From: Sphaerisporangium rhizosphaerae
Lineage (GTDB): Bacteria > Actinomycetota > Actinomycetes > Streptosporangiales > Streptosporangiaceae
Direction: 5' to 3'
Assembly: GCF_042665155.1 (NCBI RefSeq)
Contig: NZ_JBHTCG010000012.1
Location: 1 to 64,000 of the forward strand
DNA: 64,000 bases
Part shown: one piece after another, positions 26,787 to 36,410 of the stretch
How positions within the stretch are numbered: position 1 is the first letter of the stretch
Layout: each line of letters opens with the position of its first letter
Notes under the pieces: model-generated
The model's input: the letters and a program-made list of their open reading frames with translations, nothing else
What the model was told of the DNA's origin: nothing
The model's database searches: none
Program-made: the position numbers and the translations under genes

Positions 26787-27653
26787 GCCGGGCGGGAAGA
26801 TGCCGCTGCCGGTCAGCCGCATGGGCGGCACCGCGATGCCCTCCTTGCGCAGGATCTCCGACAGCAACAGGGCGGCCTGGTCGCTGGTGAGCCGCTCCGC
26901 CGGGTCGGGCCGCAGCAGCCCCTCCAGCAGCGTCCGGAGCGCGCCGGCCCGCCGGGGCATCCGCGCCTGCTCGGGCGGCGTGGTCGAAAGGACGTCCCCG
27001 CCGCCGGTCGCCGGCGGCCTGCCCTCGACCGAGAAGTACAGGGTGGCCCCGAAGGACCACAGGTCGGCCGCCTGCGTCGCCGGGTGGCCGTGCAGCCGCT
27101 CCGGGGCGATGTACCCAGGGGAGCCGACGATCGGCATGGTGTTGGTGTGGGAGGTCTCGTCCTGGAGCACCGCGATGCCGAAGTCGCTGAGCACGACCCG
27201 CTCGCCGGTGAGCAGCACGTTCCCGGGCTTGATGTCGCGGTGCAGGACGCCGGCCGCGTGGGCGTGCCGCAGGCCGCTGAGCAGGTGGAAGCCGATCCAG
27301 GCCGTCCAGTGCACCGGCAGGCGGCCAAGGTGCCAGGCGGTGGCCTGCAGGGTCAGCGCCTCCACCAGTTCCATGACGATCCAGAGCCGGCCGTCCTCCT
27401 CCAGCAGGTCGTGGACGGTGACGATGGCCGGATGGCTGAGCCGCGCCGCCGATCGCGCCTCGCGCAGCGCGTGGCGCCTGGCCGTGTGCACGTCGAACCG
27501 GTCCCCGTGCTGCGACGGGCGCAGTTCCTTGATCGCCACGTCGCGGGCGAGCCGTCTGTCGTGCGCGCGCCAGACGATGCCCATGCCACCTTGGCCCAGC
27601 GGCGAGATCAGCCGGTAGCGATCTCCGAGCAGCTGTGCGTGGTCCGCTTTCAT
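26772..27653 (-). CDS. Soluble Ser/Thr protein kinase
   Basis: This 293-residue Hanks-type kinase consists of the catalytic domain alone, with a 25-residue tail and no membrane helix or sensor. The Gly-rich loop is GQGGMG, the ATP-anchoring Lys is Lys42 (VAIKEL), the catalytic loop is HRDIKPGN (Asp140) and the metal-binding DFG starts at Asp157, so it should be active. An activation segment with Thr/Ser (TSHTNTMPIVGSPGYIAPE) is present. It is inserted, in reverse orientation, between dop and pup, which are normally adjacent or nearly so. Whether it acts on proteasome components is unknown. Confidence 0.92.
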   Translation of the reverse strand: MKADHAQLLGDRYRLISPLGQGGMGIVWRAHDRRLARDVAIKELRPSQHGDRFDVHTARRHALREARSAARLSHPAIVTVHDLLEEDGRLWIVMELVEALTLQATAWHLGRLPVHWTAWIGFHLLSGLRHAHAAGVLHRDIKPGNVLLTGERVVLSDFGIAVLQDETSHTNTMPIVGSPGYIAPERLHGHPATQAADLWSFGATLYFSVEGRPPATGGGDVLSTTPPEQARMPRRAGALRTLLEGLLRPDPAERLTSDQAALLLSEILRKEGIAVPPMRLTGSGIFPPGAFTM

Positions 27654-28033
27654 TTCACCCGTTCATATCCGGCATCGTGACCCAGCCCCCACGGCCGCTC
27701 CTCGGGAGCGGGATGCCTATGGGCGGATCTTCACAGAATGCCATATGAGAAGGGGTGGCGATCAGATTTGCACCAGTCCGGCATGGGTGTGGCGGTCGTT
27801 CGCCCACCGCGGTGCGAACCCGGCAACGGGCCCCTCGAAGCTCCGATGCGGGCGCTATCGGGCGGATAAATGGTGGCAAGTCACCAGATTTGCGGCGGCC
27901 TGTTCCGGGGAGGTTGTCTGACGGGACGGTCCTCTTCCAGGCGTCTGGCGTAGATCACAGGACGATCCGCGCGAAATGTCGTCTGGTTCGGGGAAGATAT
28001 GAATCAGATGCGTCCCCCAAGCGGAGGTACCAC
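27654..28033. other. 380-bp divergent region between the kinase gene and pup
   Basis: No gene is supported. It should contain the kinase promoter (minus strand) and the pup promoter. It has an imperfect dyad TGGTG-N6-CACCA at 27870-27885 and two copies of AGATTTGC. No confident -10/-35 pair for pup stands out; pup itself has a strong GGAGG at 28023-28027. Confidence 0.45.
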
Positions 28034-28243
28034 ATGGCGACGAAGGACACCGGCGGCCAGAAGCAGACCGGCCGGCAGGAGACCGAGGTCGAGGAGACCG
28101 AGGCACAGGCGGCTCCGGACGTCCAGGAGCGTCAGGAAAAGCTCACTGACGACGTCGACGCGATCCTCGACGAGATCGACGAGGTCCTCGAGGAGAACGC
28201 CGAGGAGTTCGTCCGCAGCTACGTGCAGAAGGGCGGCCAGTAG
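28034..28243 (+). CDS. pup: Prokaryotic ubiquitin-like protein Pup
   Basis: This 69-residue, highly acidic, largely disordered protein is ligated to lysines of proteins destined for the proteasome. The C-terminal half carries the coiled-coil-forming segment bound by Mpa (DAILDEIDEVLEENAEEF) and the terminal YVQKGGQ. The last residue is Gln, so Dop must deamidate it to Glu before PafA can use it. ATG 28034 follows GGAGG. Unlike the usual actinobacterial arrangement, prcB is not immediately downstream; about 10.6 kb of other genes intervene. Confidence 0.98.
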   Translation: MATKDTGGQKQTGRQETEVEETEAQAAPDVQERQEKLTDDVDAILDEIDEVLEENAEEFVRSYVQKGGQ

Positions 28244-28247
28244 GACC

Positions 28248-28270
28248 GGCCGATCTGATCTGATCCGGCC
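28248..28270 (+). terminator. Candidate terminator directly after pup
   Basis: GGCCGATC (28248-28255) pairs with GATCCGGCC (28262-28270) with one bulged C and a 6-base loop. It starts 5 bp after the pup stop codon and has no T tract. It would uncouple pup from downstream DNA. Confidence 0.45.
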
Positions 28271-28689
28271 CCACCCGCCCGGCGACGAGCGCGGCGACCT
28301 CGCCCACCCTGGGTCGTGAAAACGACCCCCGCCCTCGGGCCGAGGCACGTCGAGCACGTCACCGCCGGCGGAAGGACGACCCCGCCTCACCCAGAGGCGA
28401 GGCGGTCGACTCCGCGCCACCCAGACAGGTGTACGCAGCCCCCGGAGGGCGCTCAGGCATCATGAGCCCCGCAGCGCCCCCCGGGGGGCGCCTCGGCCGA
28501 TCACGGGGGGCCGCCGCGGCGCCGTACCTCCCGCCCAGGCCGCCCTCGGTCGAACGCCCTTGACTCCACCGCCCTCCCGCCCGCGGCGAGGCACGGCCCA
28601 GCCCGGCCGTACGTCGCGCACCGGAGGTGCCCGCACCACTGTCGAACGGCCTTCTCTCCACCGCCCCGACCGCAGGACGGCCCGCCCCG
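28271..28689. other. About 420 bp without a supported gene
   Basis: The stretch separates pup from the convergent SDR gene. It contains a 7-bp stem (CCGCCTC 28382-28388 with GAGGCGG 28399-28405) and otherwise GC-rich sequence with poor codon structure in all frames. Confidence 0.45.
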
Positions 28690-29454
28690 CTACCAGGCGG
28701 TCGCACCGCCGTCGACGGGGATGTTGGCGCCCGTGATGTACGACGCCCGGTCGGAGGCGAGGAAGGCCGCCACCTCGACGACCTCCTCGGGGCGGGCGAA
28801 GCGCCTCAGAAGCGTCTTGCCGGTTATCGCGTCCCTCGCGGCCTGGTCGTCGCCGAGGTCGCGCTCGCTGGCCGGGCTCAGGACGGGCCCGGGGCTGATC
28901 GCCACCGCACGGATCCCATGGGGCGCGCCTTCGAGCGCGAACTGCCGCGTCATGCCGATGACACCGGCGTTCGCCGCACCGTGCGCGACCATCGGGGGGA
29001 CCCGGCCGGCGATCATGCCGGCCATGGACGCGACGTTGATGATGACGCCGCCGCCGCGCCGGACCAGATGGGGCCATGCGAACTTCGACACCAGGAAGGG
29101 CATGTCCAGTTCGCCGGCCATCGTCACCTTCCAGTCATCGACCGAGAAATCGGGCATCGGACCGAAGCGCAAATAGGCGGCGTTGTTGTAGACCACGTCG
29201 AGCCCGCCGTACGCGGCCGCGGCTTCCTCGACGACCTGCCGTGCCTGCCGCGGATCGCTGAGATCGCTCGGCGCGATGCCCGTCATCTCGCCGCCGGCGC
29301 CGCGCACCAGTTCCACCGTCTCCTCGTTCGGCTCGGCCTGGATGTCGCAGCCGACGACCTTGGCGCCCTCTCGCGCGAAGATGAGCGCCGCGACGCGGCC
29401 CATGCCTCCCGCGGTGCCGGTGATGAGCACTGTCTTCTCGTCAAGCGTTCCCAT
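28690..29454 (-). CDS. SDR-family oxidoreductase with altered catalytic residues
   Basis: This 254-residue Rossmann-fold protein of the classical short-chain dehydrogenase family has the cofactor loop GTAGGMG (residues 13-19), NNAAYL and Ser143 of the catalytic triad. The Tyr-x-x-x-Lys pair is replaced by His158-x-x-x-Asn162 in MVAHGAANAGV. The acidic Asp after the second strand (VVGCDIQ) suggests NAD preference. Activity may be lost or changed. It is divergent from a MarR gene and the two share a symmetric operator region. GGAG lies upstream of the ATG. Confidence 0.9.
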   Translation of the reverse strand: MGTLDEKTVLITGTAGGMGRVAALIFAREGAKVVGCDIQAEPNEETVELVRGAGGEMTGIAPSDLSDPRQARQVVEEAAAAYGGLDVVYNNAAYLRFGPMPDFSVDDWKVTMAGELDMPFLVSKFAWPHLVRRGGGVIINVASMAGMIAGRVPPMVAHGAANAGVIGMTRQFALEGAPHGIRAVAISPGPVLSPASERDLGDDQAARDAITGKTLLRRFARPEEVVEVAAFLASDRASYITGANIPVDGGATAW

Positions 29455-29482
29455 GGAGCGCTCCTCCCGCCGGGTGGTTCAT

Positions 29483-29544
29483 GACTTTACTTGCTTCGTC
29501 AAGCAAGTAATAGCAGGTAGTTCCTTCGCGAAGCAAGTAAAGTC
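29483..29544. promoter_or_regulatory. Symmetric divergent promoter/operator of the SDR and MarR genes
   Basis: GACTTTACTTGCTTCG (29483-29498) is repeated as its exact reverse complement at 29529-29544. Inside lie two 20-bp dyads built on ACTTGCTT/AAGCAAGT: 29489-29508 (perfect 8-bp arms) and 29519-29538 (two mismatches), centred 30 bp apart, three helical turns. Each outer arm carries TAAAGT as a -10 box for the gene it faces. A MarR dimer on each site would repress both genes. Confidence 0.75.
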
Positions 29545-29550
29545 CGATGC

Positions 29551-30009
29551 ATGACCACAGCCCAGCCGCCGCGGCCGCTCACTCCCGACGAGGAGACGCT
29601 GCTCCGGGCGCTGACCCGCGTGATGTACGCGCTGCCGCGCGCGATCGACGCCGACATGATGCGCGAGCAACGGATGCCGCTCGTCGAGTTCGTCACCCTG
29701 ATGCGGCTGTCGGAGGCGCCGCGGCGGCGGATGCGGATGGGGGACCTCGCGGCCGCCTGCGAGCTCTCGCTGAGCGGGATGACGCGCATCGTCGCCCGCC
29801 TCGCGGACCAGGGCCTGGTGGAACGGGTCAGGTGCGACGACGACGCCCGCGGGTGGAACGCCGTCCTCACCGACGCCGGCCTCACCCGCCTGGAGCAGGC
29901 GTGGCCGGCCAACCTGGCCAGCGTGCGCCGGCACTTCTTCGACCACCTCGAAGGCATCGACCTCGCCCTGCTCGCCAGTGCCATCCAGCGGGTCGCGAGC
30001 GACGACTGA
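29551..30009 (+). CDS. MarR-family transcriptional regulator
   Basis: This 152-residue winged-helix regulator has the MarR core MRMGDLAAACELSLSGMTRIVARLADQGLVER followed by the wing (CDDDARGWNAVLTDAG). No Shine-Dalgarno sequence precedes the ATG; TAAAGT ends 7 nt upstream, so translation is probably leaderless. It is divergent from the SDR gene and most likely autoregulates through the two dyads between them. The ligand may be the SDR substrate or a phenolic compound; this is inference. Confidence 0.93.
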   Translation: MTTAQPPRPLTPDEETLLRALTRVMYALPRAIDADMMREQRMPLVEFVTLMRLSEAPRRRMRMGDLAAACELSLSGMTRIVARLADQGLVERVRCDDDARGWNAVLTDAGLTRLEQAWPANLASVRRHFFDHLEGIDLALLASAIQRVASDD

Positions 30010-30020
30010 GCCCGGCGCCT

Positions 30021-30103
30021 CTCAGGCCAGGTGGACCGCGGCGGTCGTGGATCGCGGGCGACGGCCGCCCCTGGGTGTCCCTCAGGTCAGGTGGACCGTC
30101 GCG
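30021..30103. repeat. 23-bp direct repeat copying the 3' end of the mannosidase gene
   Basis: Bases 30081-30103, which include the stop codon of the mannosidase gene (30082-30084), are repeated with three mismatches at 30021-30043 in the gap to the MarR gene. Confidence 0.6.
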
Positions 30104-33100
30104 ATCTCGAAGGGGCGCAGCGGGAGCCGCAGGAGGCCCTGAACGGGCCGCTGGGGGCCGATCGGGCGGCCGAGGGTGTCCACCAGGCACGCGGCGGTGA
30201 ACGCGCCTCTGATCACCGCCTCGGTGGGCGCGGGATGCTCGGCGACCAGGCGTACCTCCAGTGCGCCGTCCCGCTCGCGCAGCGCGCCCATCATCACGCC
30301 ATCGCCGCCCACCTCCAGCCGCGACTCCGCCCCCGCACCGCTCGTGTCCGCCCAGGGCTCCGTCCGGGAACCGCGCGCCTCCTCCCACGGCTCCGGCGCG
30401 TCGCCGCTCGCCTCGGGCCGGGGGCGCGGTGCCGGGCCGCTCACCTCCGGCCTGGGCGTCCGCGCCGCCGGCGCGGTCTGGGCGGAGCCCGGGACCGCCA
30501 GCAGGTCCAGGTGGTACTCCTCGGCGAGGTGGGGCAGGGCGGCCCGGTCCCAGCCGCCCTCGTACAGGTGCACTGCGAACCGGGTCGTGATCGGCCCGGG
30601 GCACTGGGCGCCGGGCGTCGCGATCTGCGGCCCGGCGGGCTCGTCCCGGTAGGCGTTGTGGTTGCGCGAGAGGTACCCGACCGCCCGCAGCAACGTCACC
30701 GCCAGCTCACCGGCCGCCTCACCGGCCACGTCGGCCGGGCTGCCGTGCGCACTGGACGCGGCGGCACGAGGTCCGTCCGGGATCCTGGGGTCGCCGGGGA
30801 CGTCCGGGGCGGGGGAGTCGCCGGACGCGGTGGCGCCGGGGGCGTCCGGAGCCTGTCCGGCCTCCGGGGGCAGCAGCTCGTACTCGGTGACGTGGCCGGG
30901 GAACACGGCCAGGCCGCCGGCGGCGACGAAGCCCGAGGCGGGGAAGGTGGGCAGCGGCTCCTCCCCGCAGCCGCCCTCGGCGCTCAGCCCGCGCCGGACG
31001 ACCGCGTATTGGCCGCCGGCGAACGACTCGGCGGCCGGACGGGGCAGGGGAGCGTGCCAGCGGACGCGGTGGTCGCGGCAGGCGTTGTCGAAGGTGACGG
31101 CCAGCCGGGCGTACGGCTCGCCCGCGCGCAACTCGACCCGGGTGGTCACGGTGACCTCGGTCTCCTCCGGCGAGCGGGCGCCGCCGGTGAGCCGAACGGG
31201 CCAGCGGTAGCCGCGCGCCACCTCCATCACCGACACCAGCGGGCCCGAGCACACCGGCGTGACCGTGACCCACGCGGGCGTGCCGGCCAGGCGGTCGCCC
31301 GCGGGCGGGGCGTAGTTGTAGGTGTCGCCGGCGTCCCCGCCGTCGACGACGCGGCCGACGCCCCGCACGGTCAGGCCGGACGGCGTGGTGAGGGCGAGCG
31401 TGCCGTCGTCCTGCGTGGCCACCCGCAGCAGACCGTTGTCCAGCACCCCGTGCCCGCCCGGCGCCCCGGGGGAGGAAGGGACGGGGGCGGAGGCGGGCGC
31501 GGAGGTCAGCACGGTGCGTCCCAGGGCGGGGACCCGGACCTGGGCGGCGACGGTCACCACGGGCTCGGCGACCGTGCGGACCAGCCACGGGCCCGGGCGG
31601 GCGGCGACCGCCGCCTCGATGTCGGCCCTGAGGTCGGCGTGGCGGTAGGCGGTGGAGGCGTGGCGGCCGACGACGACCGTGAACACCCCGTCGCCCGCGG
31701 CCCAGGAGACGATCTCGTGGCCGAACAGCTCCCGCTCGTGGATCCGGCCGAGGAGCGCGCCCAGGTCGTCCATGGCCGACTCGTCGAGCAGCGTCGGGGA
31801 CTGCGCCAGCCGCTGCACCGGCACCGCCGAGCCGTCCTCGGCGGCCAGCCCGGAGCGCTCCGCCGGCAGGTCCGCCGTCACCAGGGCGGTGCGGGCGAAG
31901 GGGGAGGGGTTGACGACCACGACCTGGTCGCGCCGGGCGCCCGCGGCGAGCGAGGCGGAGACCAGGTCGACCACGGCCTGCCCGATCTGCTCGGCCTCGG
32001 CGACGCGCGCGCCGACCTGCTGGGCGGTCTCGTCCGCGCCGCACCCGGTGATGGAGTCGTGGCCGCTGCAGGCGACCAGCCCGCGCCAGGCCAGCTCGAT
32101 CAGCCGCCGCGCCGCCGTCCGCTCGCCCTCGCCGCGCCGTCCGCCGTGGCCGTCCCGTCCGATCTCGCTCCGCCGTCCGCCGTGGCCGTGCCGTCCGCTC
32201 TCGCTCCGCTGTTCGTCTTCGCCGTGCCCTTCGTCCCGCGGTTCGCTCTCGCCGGGGCGGTGGCCGAGCCACAGGGCGGACAGGGGTTCGGCGTAGCGGG
32301 TGACGACGCGTTCGGCGCGGCCCATGGCCTGCTTGAGGTGGACGCGGGCGGAGATCACGCCGGGCAGGATGTTGGCCCGGGCGTGGGAGCGCAGCTCGCC
32401 GCGGACGACCGGCGCCGGCCCGCCGGCACCGTCCAGGGCGCCAGGTGAGGACAGGTACTCGCCGAGGGTGGCCAGGCGCAGCCCGGCCGCGGTGATCCCG
32501 GCGGCGGGCGCCGAGTGGTCGGCTCCGTACATGGCCAGCAGCGGCCCCTCGGCGCGCCAGGGGCGCATGACGCCGGCGAAGGCCGCCAGCCGGTCGCCCA
32601 TCCCTTCCTCCGGGCCGGTGAACAGCGCCACCGCGTTGCCGTAACCGCCCGGCATGTACTGGGTGGGGATCACCGTGCCGTCGATGCCCTCCCAGGCGAA
32701 CACGTCGCGCTCGACCGAGGCGGGCACCCCGCGCCACAGGCAGGCGACCGGCAGTCCGGCCAGGGCGAGGATCTGCGGCATCTGCGCGCAGTGCCCGAAC
32801 TGGTCGGGCAGGTACCCGACCTCCATGGCCCCGCCGAGTTCCCCGGCGCCGCGCAGCCCGTACTCCAGGTTGCGGATCAGGGTCTCTCCCGAGCACAGGA
32901 ACTCGTCGGCCAGGATCGTCCACGGCCCGGCGGCGAAGCGGCCCTCCCGGACGAACCCGGCGAGCTCGTCCCTGCGCTCGGGGCGGATCTCCAGGTAGTC
33001 CTCGACCGCGGCGAGCTGCCCGTCCATGGTGAACCGGTAGGCCGGGTCGGCGGCCATGGTGTCGAGCACCTCGTCCAGCATCCGCACCAGGCCCATGCGG

Positions 33101-33168
33101 AAGCGCTGGAACGGCAGGTACCACTCCCGGTCCCAGTGGGTGTGCGGGACGACGACGATCTCGTTCAC
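30082..33168 (-). CDS. Glycoside hydrolase family 38 alpha-mannosidase
   Basis: This 1028-residue retaining alpha-mannosidase has no signal peptide, so it should act in the cytoplasm on imported mannosides. The GH38 N-terminal domain shows HTHWDREW (zinc ligands His11, Asp13) and PDQFGH (Asp122 as nucleophile and zinc ligand). The helical GH38 middle domain and the all-beta C-terminal domains follow. Three hydrophilic inserts look foreign to the family: a charged Gly/His/Arg-rich one encoded by two 36-bp repeats (32135-32206), and two Pro/Ala-rich ones in the C-terminal domain (around 30340-30470 and 30730-30880). GTG 33168 has GGAGG 7 nt upstream. It is the last gene of the transporter operon. 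Confidence 0.93.
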   Translation of the reverse strand: MNEIVVVPHTHWDREWYLPFQRFRMGLVRMLDEVLDTMAADPAYRFTMDGQLAAVEDYLEIRPERRDELAGFVREGRFAAGPWTILADEFLCSGETLIRNLEYGLRGAGELGGAMEVGYLPDQFGHCAQMPQILALAGLPVACLWRGVPASVERDVFAWEGIDGTVIPTQYMPGGYGNAVALFTGPEEGMGDRLAAFAGVMRPWRAEGPLLAMYGADHSAPAAGITAAGLRLATLGEYLSSPGALDGAGGPAPVVRGELRSHARANILPGVISARVHLKQAMGRAERVVTRYAEPLSALWLGHRPGESEPRDEGHGEDEQRSESGRHGHGGRRSEIGRDGHGGRRGEGERTAARRLIELAWRGLVACSGHDSITGCGADETAQQVGARVAEAEQIGQAVVDLVSASLAAGARRDQVVVVNPSPFARTALVTADLPAERSGLAAEDGSAVPVQRLAQSPTLLDESAMDDLGALLGRIHERELFGHEIVSWAAGDGVFTVVVGRHASTAYRHADLRADIEAAVAARPGPWLVRTVAEPVVTVAAQVRVPALGRTVLTSAPASAPVPSSPGAPGGHGVLDNGLLRVATQDDGTLALTTPSGLTVRGVGRVVDGGDAGDTYNYAPPAGDRLAGTPAWVTVTPVCSGPLVSVMEVARGYRWPVRLTGGARSPEETEVTVTTRVELRAGEPYARLAVTFDNACRDHRVRWHAPLPRPAAESFAGGQYAVVRRGLSAEGGCGEEPLPTFPASGFVAAGGLAVFPGHVTEYELLPPEAGQAPDAPGATASGDSPAPDVPGDPRIPDGPRAAASSAHGSPADVAGEAAGELAVTLLRAVGYLSRNHNAYRDEPAGPQIATPGAQCPGPITTRFAVHLYEGGWDRAALPHLAEEYHLDLLAVPGSAQTAPAARTPRPEVSGPAPRPRPEASGDAPEPWEEARGSRTEPWADTSGAGAESRLEVGGDGVMMGALRERDGALEVRLVAEHPAPTEAVIRGAFTAACLVDTLGRPIGPQRPVQGLLRLPLRPFEIATVHLT
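32135..32206 (-). repeat. Two 36-bp tandem repeats inside the mannosidase gene
   Basis: Bases 32135-32170 and 32171-32206 differ at two positions. The unit is 12 codons, so the frame is kept, and it encodes an R-H-G-H-G-G-R-R-type insert. Confidence 0.8.
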
Positions 33169-33217
33169 CAGGTGCCTCCGGCCGGGGGACGTCGGGCTCT
33201 CACAGGCGGGCGGGCGG

Positions 33218-34449
33218 TCAGGTGCACAGGGCCATGACCTCGTTGCGCGTGGTCTCCAGGCGGTGCGGCCCGGGACGGGCGGGCAGCGTGACCCGGTCGC
33301 CGCGGACGACCGAGCGGTGGTCGGGACCCCACAGGACCAGCCCGTCGGCGTCCAGGACCAGAAACTCCCCGCCGTGCCGCAGCAGCAGCGGCCCCTCGGG
33401 CCCGGCCGAGACGGCCGTTCGGCCGGCGCGGACGCCCTCCACGATGGCCGCGCCTCCCGCGCCGTCGCCGACCGGCTCGGCCAGCACCCAGGTGGCCGGC
33501 GCGCCGGGCGGGTGGTTCTCCTCCGGACGGTGGAAGTCGCCGCCCCCGACGTAGACCAGGTCGTCGTGCCACGCCTGCGCCCAGGACAGCGGAGCGCCCC
33601 ACGTGCGGTCCCACCACCCCGAGTGCCAGACCTCGGCCGTGCGGGGCCGCTCGGTGAACGGGTGGCGCCACGCGCAGTCGGCGCCCAGCGGGTGGTTGAC
33701 CGACAGCAGCCCGCCCCGGTCGTGCACGTCCCGCGCCCAGGCGTCGGCGGGACGCCGGAAGTCGATCCACCCGATGTCGCCGAAGGCGTTGGCGTGACCG
33801 AGGTCGGTGGTGACCTCCTGGCCGGGTACCAGCGTGATCCCCGCGCGCGCCGCCGCGGCGGGCAGCTCGGCGTGGTGGCTGACGGTGTTGTGGTCGGTGA
33901 CCGCCAGGAAGTCCAGCCCCTGTGACCGGGCGAGCGCGGCCAGCTCGTCGATGGTGAGGACGCCGTCGGAGTGCACGGTGTGGGCGTGCAGCTCGCCGGC
34001 GTGCCAGCGCAGCCCGTCCAGCACGGGCAGTCCCCGGCGCGCCGAGGCGGGCGCCACCAGGGCCGGAGGGGGAGCGGCCGGCGGGCCGGGCGGCGCGGGC
34101 GGGACGGCGTGCGGGGTCACGGTGACCTGGTAGGCCACGCCGTCCAGCGGGACGCGGTACAGCCCGATCAGCACCTGCCAGGCGCCCGGCTCCGGCTCGC
34201 CGGGCAGGTAGCCGGGCGTGGCCCACGAGGGGGCGATCGTGTACCGGGAGCGGGCGCCGCCCGACCAGCCGCGGAAGCGCGCGGGCCCCTCGCAGCCGAG
34301 GTCCAGGACGCCGGCCGAGCGGTCGTAGGACAGTTCCACGGTGAACGCGCGGGCCGCCGCGGGCAGCTCGAACGGCACCCCCCACACCTGCTTGACCAGG
34401 CGGTCCTCCAGCGTCCAGCGGCCGTCCAGCCGGATCGGCGCGAGCCCGG

Positions 34450-34453
<4 letters not shown>
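33218..34453 (-). CDS. PHP-domain metallohydrolase (CehA/McbA-like)
   Basis: This 411-residue protein has an N-terminal beta-rich domain of about 130 residues, a Pro/Ala linker, and a PHP catalytic domain. Metal-binding motifs are visible: GELHAHTVHSDG, FLAVTDHN, LSVNHPLG and GGGDFHRPE. The family includes phosphoesterases and carbamate or amide hydrolases. No signal peptide is present. GTG 34453 overlaps the ATPase stop as GTGA, and the mannosidase gene starts 49 bp later, tying this hydrolase to the sugar importer. A phosphodiesterase acting on a phosphorylated or inositol-linked mannoside would fit the context but is speculative. Confidence 0.88.
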
Positions 34454-35528
<1,075 letters not shown>

Positions 35529-35532
<4 letters not shown>

Positions 35533-36410
35533 CGTTTGATCCCTCCGTGGAAGCGGAAGCCGTACTTGCGGCTGACGAACACGTACATGAGGACGACAGG
35601 GAGGGAGTAGAGCAGCGAGAACGTCGAGATGAGGTCGAGGCGGGGCGAGCCGCCCTCGGTGTACAGGGTGTAGAGGATCACCGCGCCCGGGGACTTCTCC
35701 GGGTCGCGCAACAGGATGAACGGCGTCAGGAAACTGCCCCACACCGAGGCCACCGCCCACACCGCGATCGTCGCCAGCCCCGGCCTGACGACCGGCACCA
35801 CGATGTGCCACAGGATCTGCAGCGGGCTCGCCCCGAACACCCGGGCCGACTCCTCGTAGGAGGTCGGCGTGGCGTCCATGAAGTCCTTCAGGATGAAGAT
35901 CGCGGCCGGGAGCAGGCCGCCCGACAGCGTCAGCACGACGCCGAGGTGGGTGTCGACCAGGTTGAGCCGGGTGGCCAGCTCGAAGATCGGCACCATGGCC
36001 GCGGTGCCGGTGACCACCGACGACAGCAGGAGCAGCACGTAGAGCAAGGCGTCCCTGCCGGGGATGCGCACCCGCGACAGCGCGTACGCCGCGAGCGCCG
36101 CCAGCACCACCACCAGCACCGCGCTGCCCGCCGCCTGGAGCACCGAGTTGCCGAGCGAGGACAGCACGTACGGGTTGTCGAGCAGCGCCCGGAAGTTGCC
36201 GAGCGTGAACTCCGGCACCGAGGCGGTGATCGTCGGATGGGCGTCGAACGGGGCGGTGGCCAGCCACAGCAGCGGCAGCGCGAAGAACCCGGCGACGGCC
36301 GCCAGGAACGTCGCCCGCCCGATCGACGCCACCGCGTGGCGCGCCCGGGCGCCGCCCGCCCCCGCCGGGCGGGCGGCGACCGCGTTCTCGGGGCCCTCTC
36401 GCACGGTCAC
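35529..36410 (-). CDS. Sugar ABC transporter permease, MalG type
   Basis: This 293-residue inner-membrane permease has six predicted helices, a coupling loop with EESARVFGASPLQILWHIVVP, and the MalG-like C-terminus KYGFRFHGGIKR. The GTG start at 36410 overlaps the MalF-type stop as GTGA. The first 25 residues are an Ala/Arg-rich cytoplasmic extension. It pairs with the MalF-type permease to form the translocation pore. Confidence 0.93.

Noticed and set aside
29547..30200. 217-codon frame starting near the MarR start
   Set aside because: It is out of frame with a clear MarR domain and overlaps the mannosidase 3' end.
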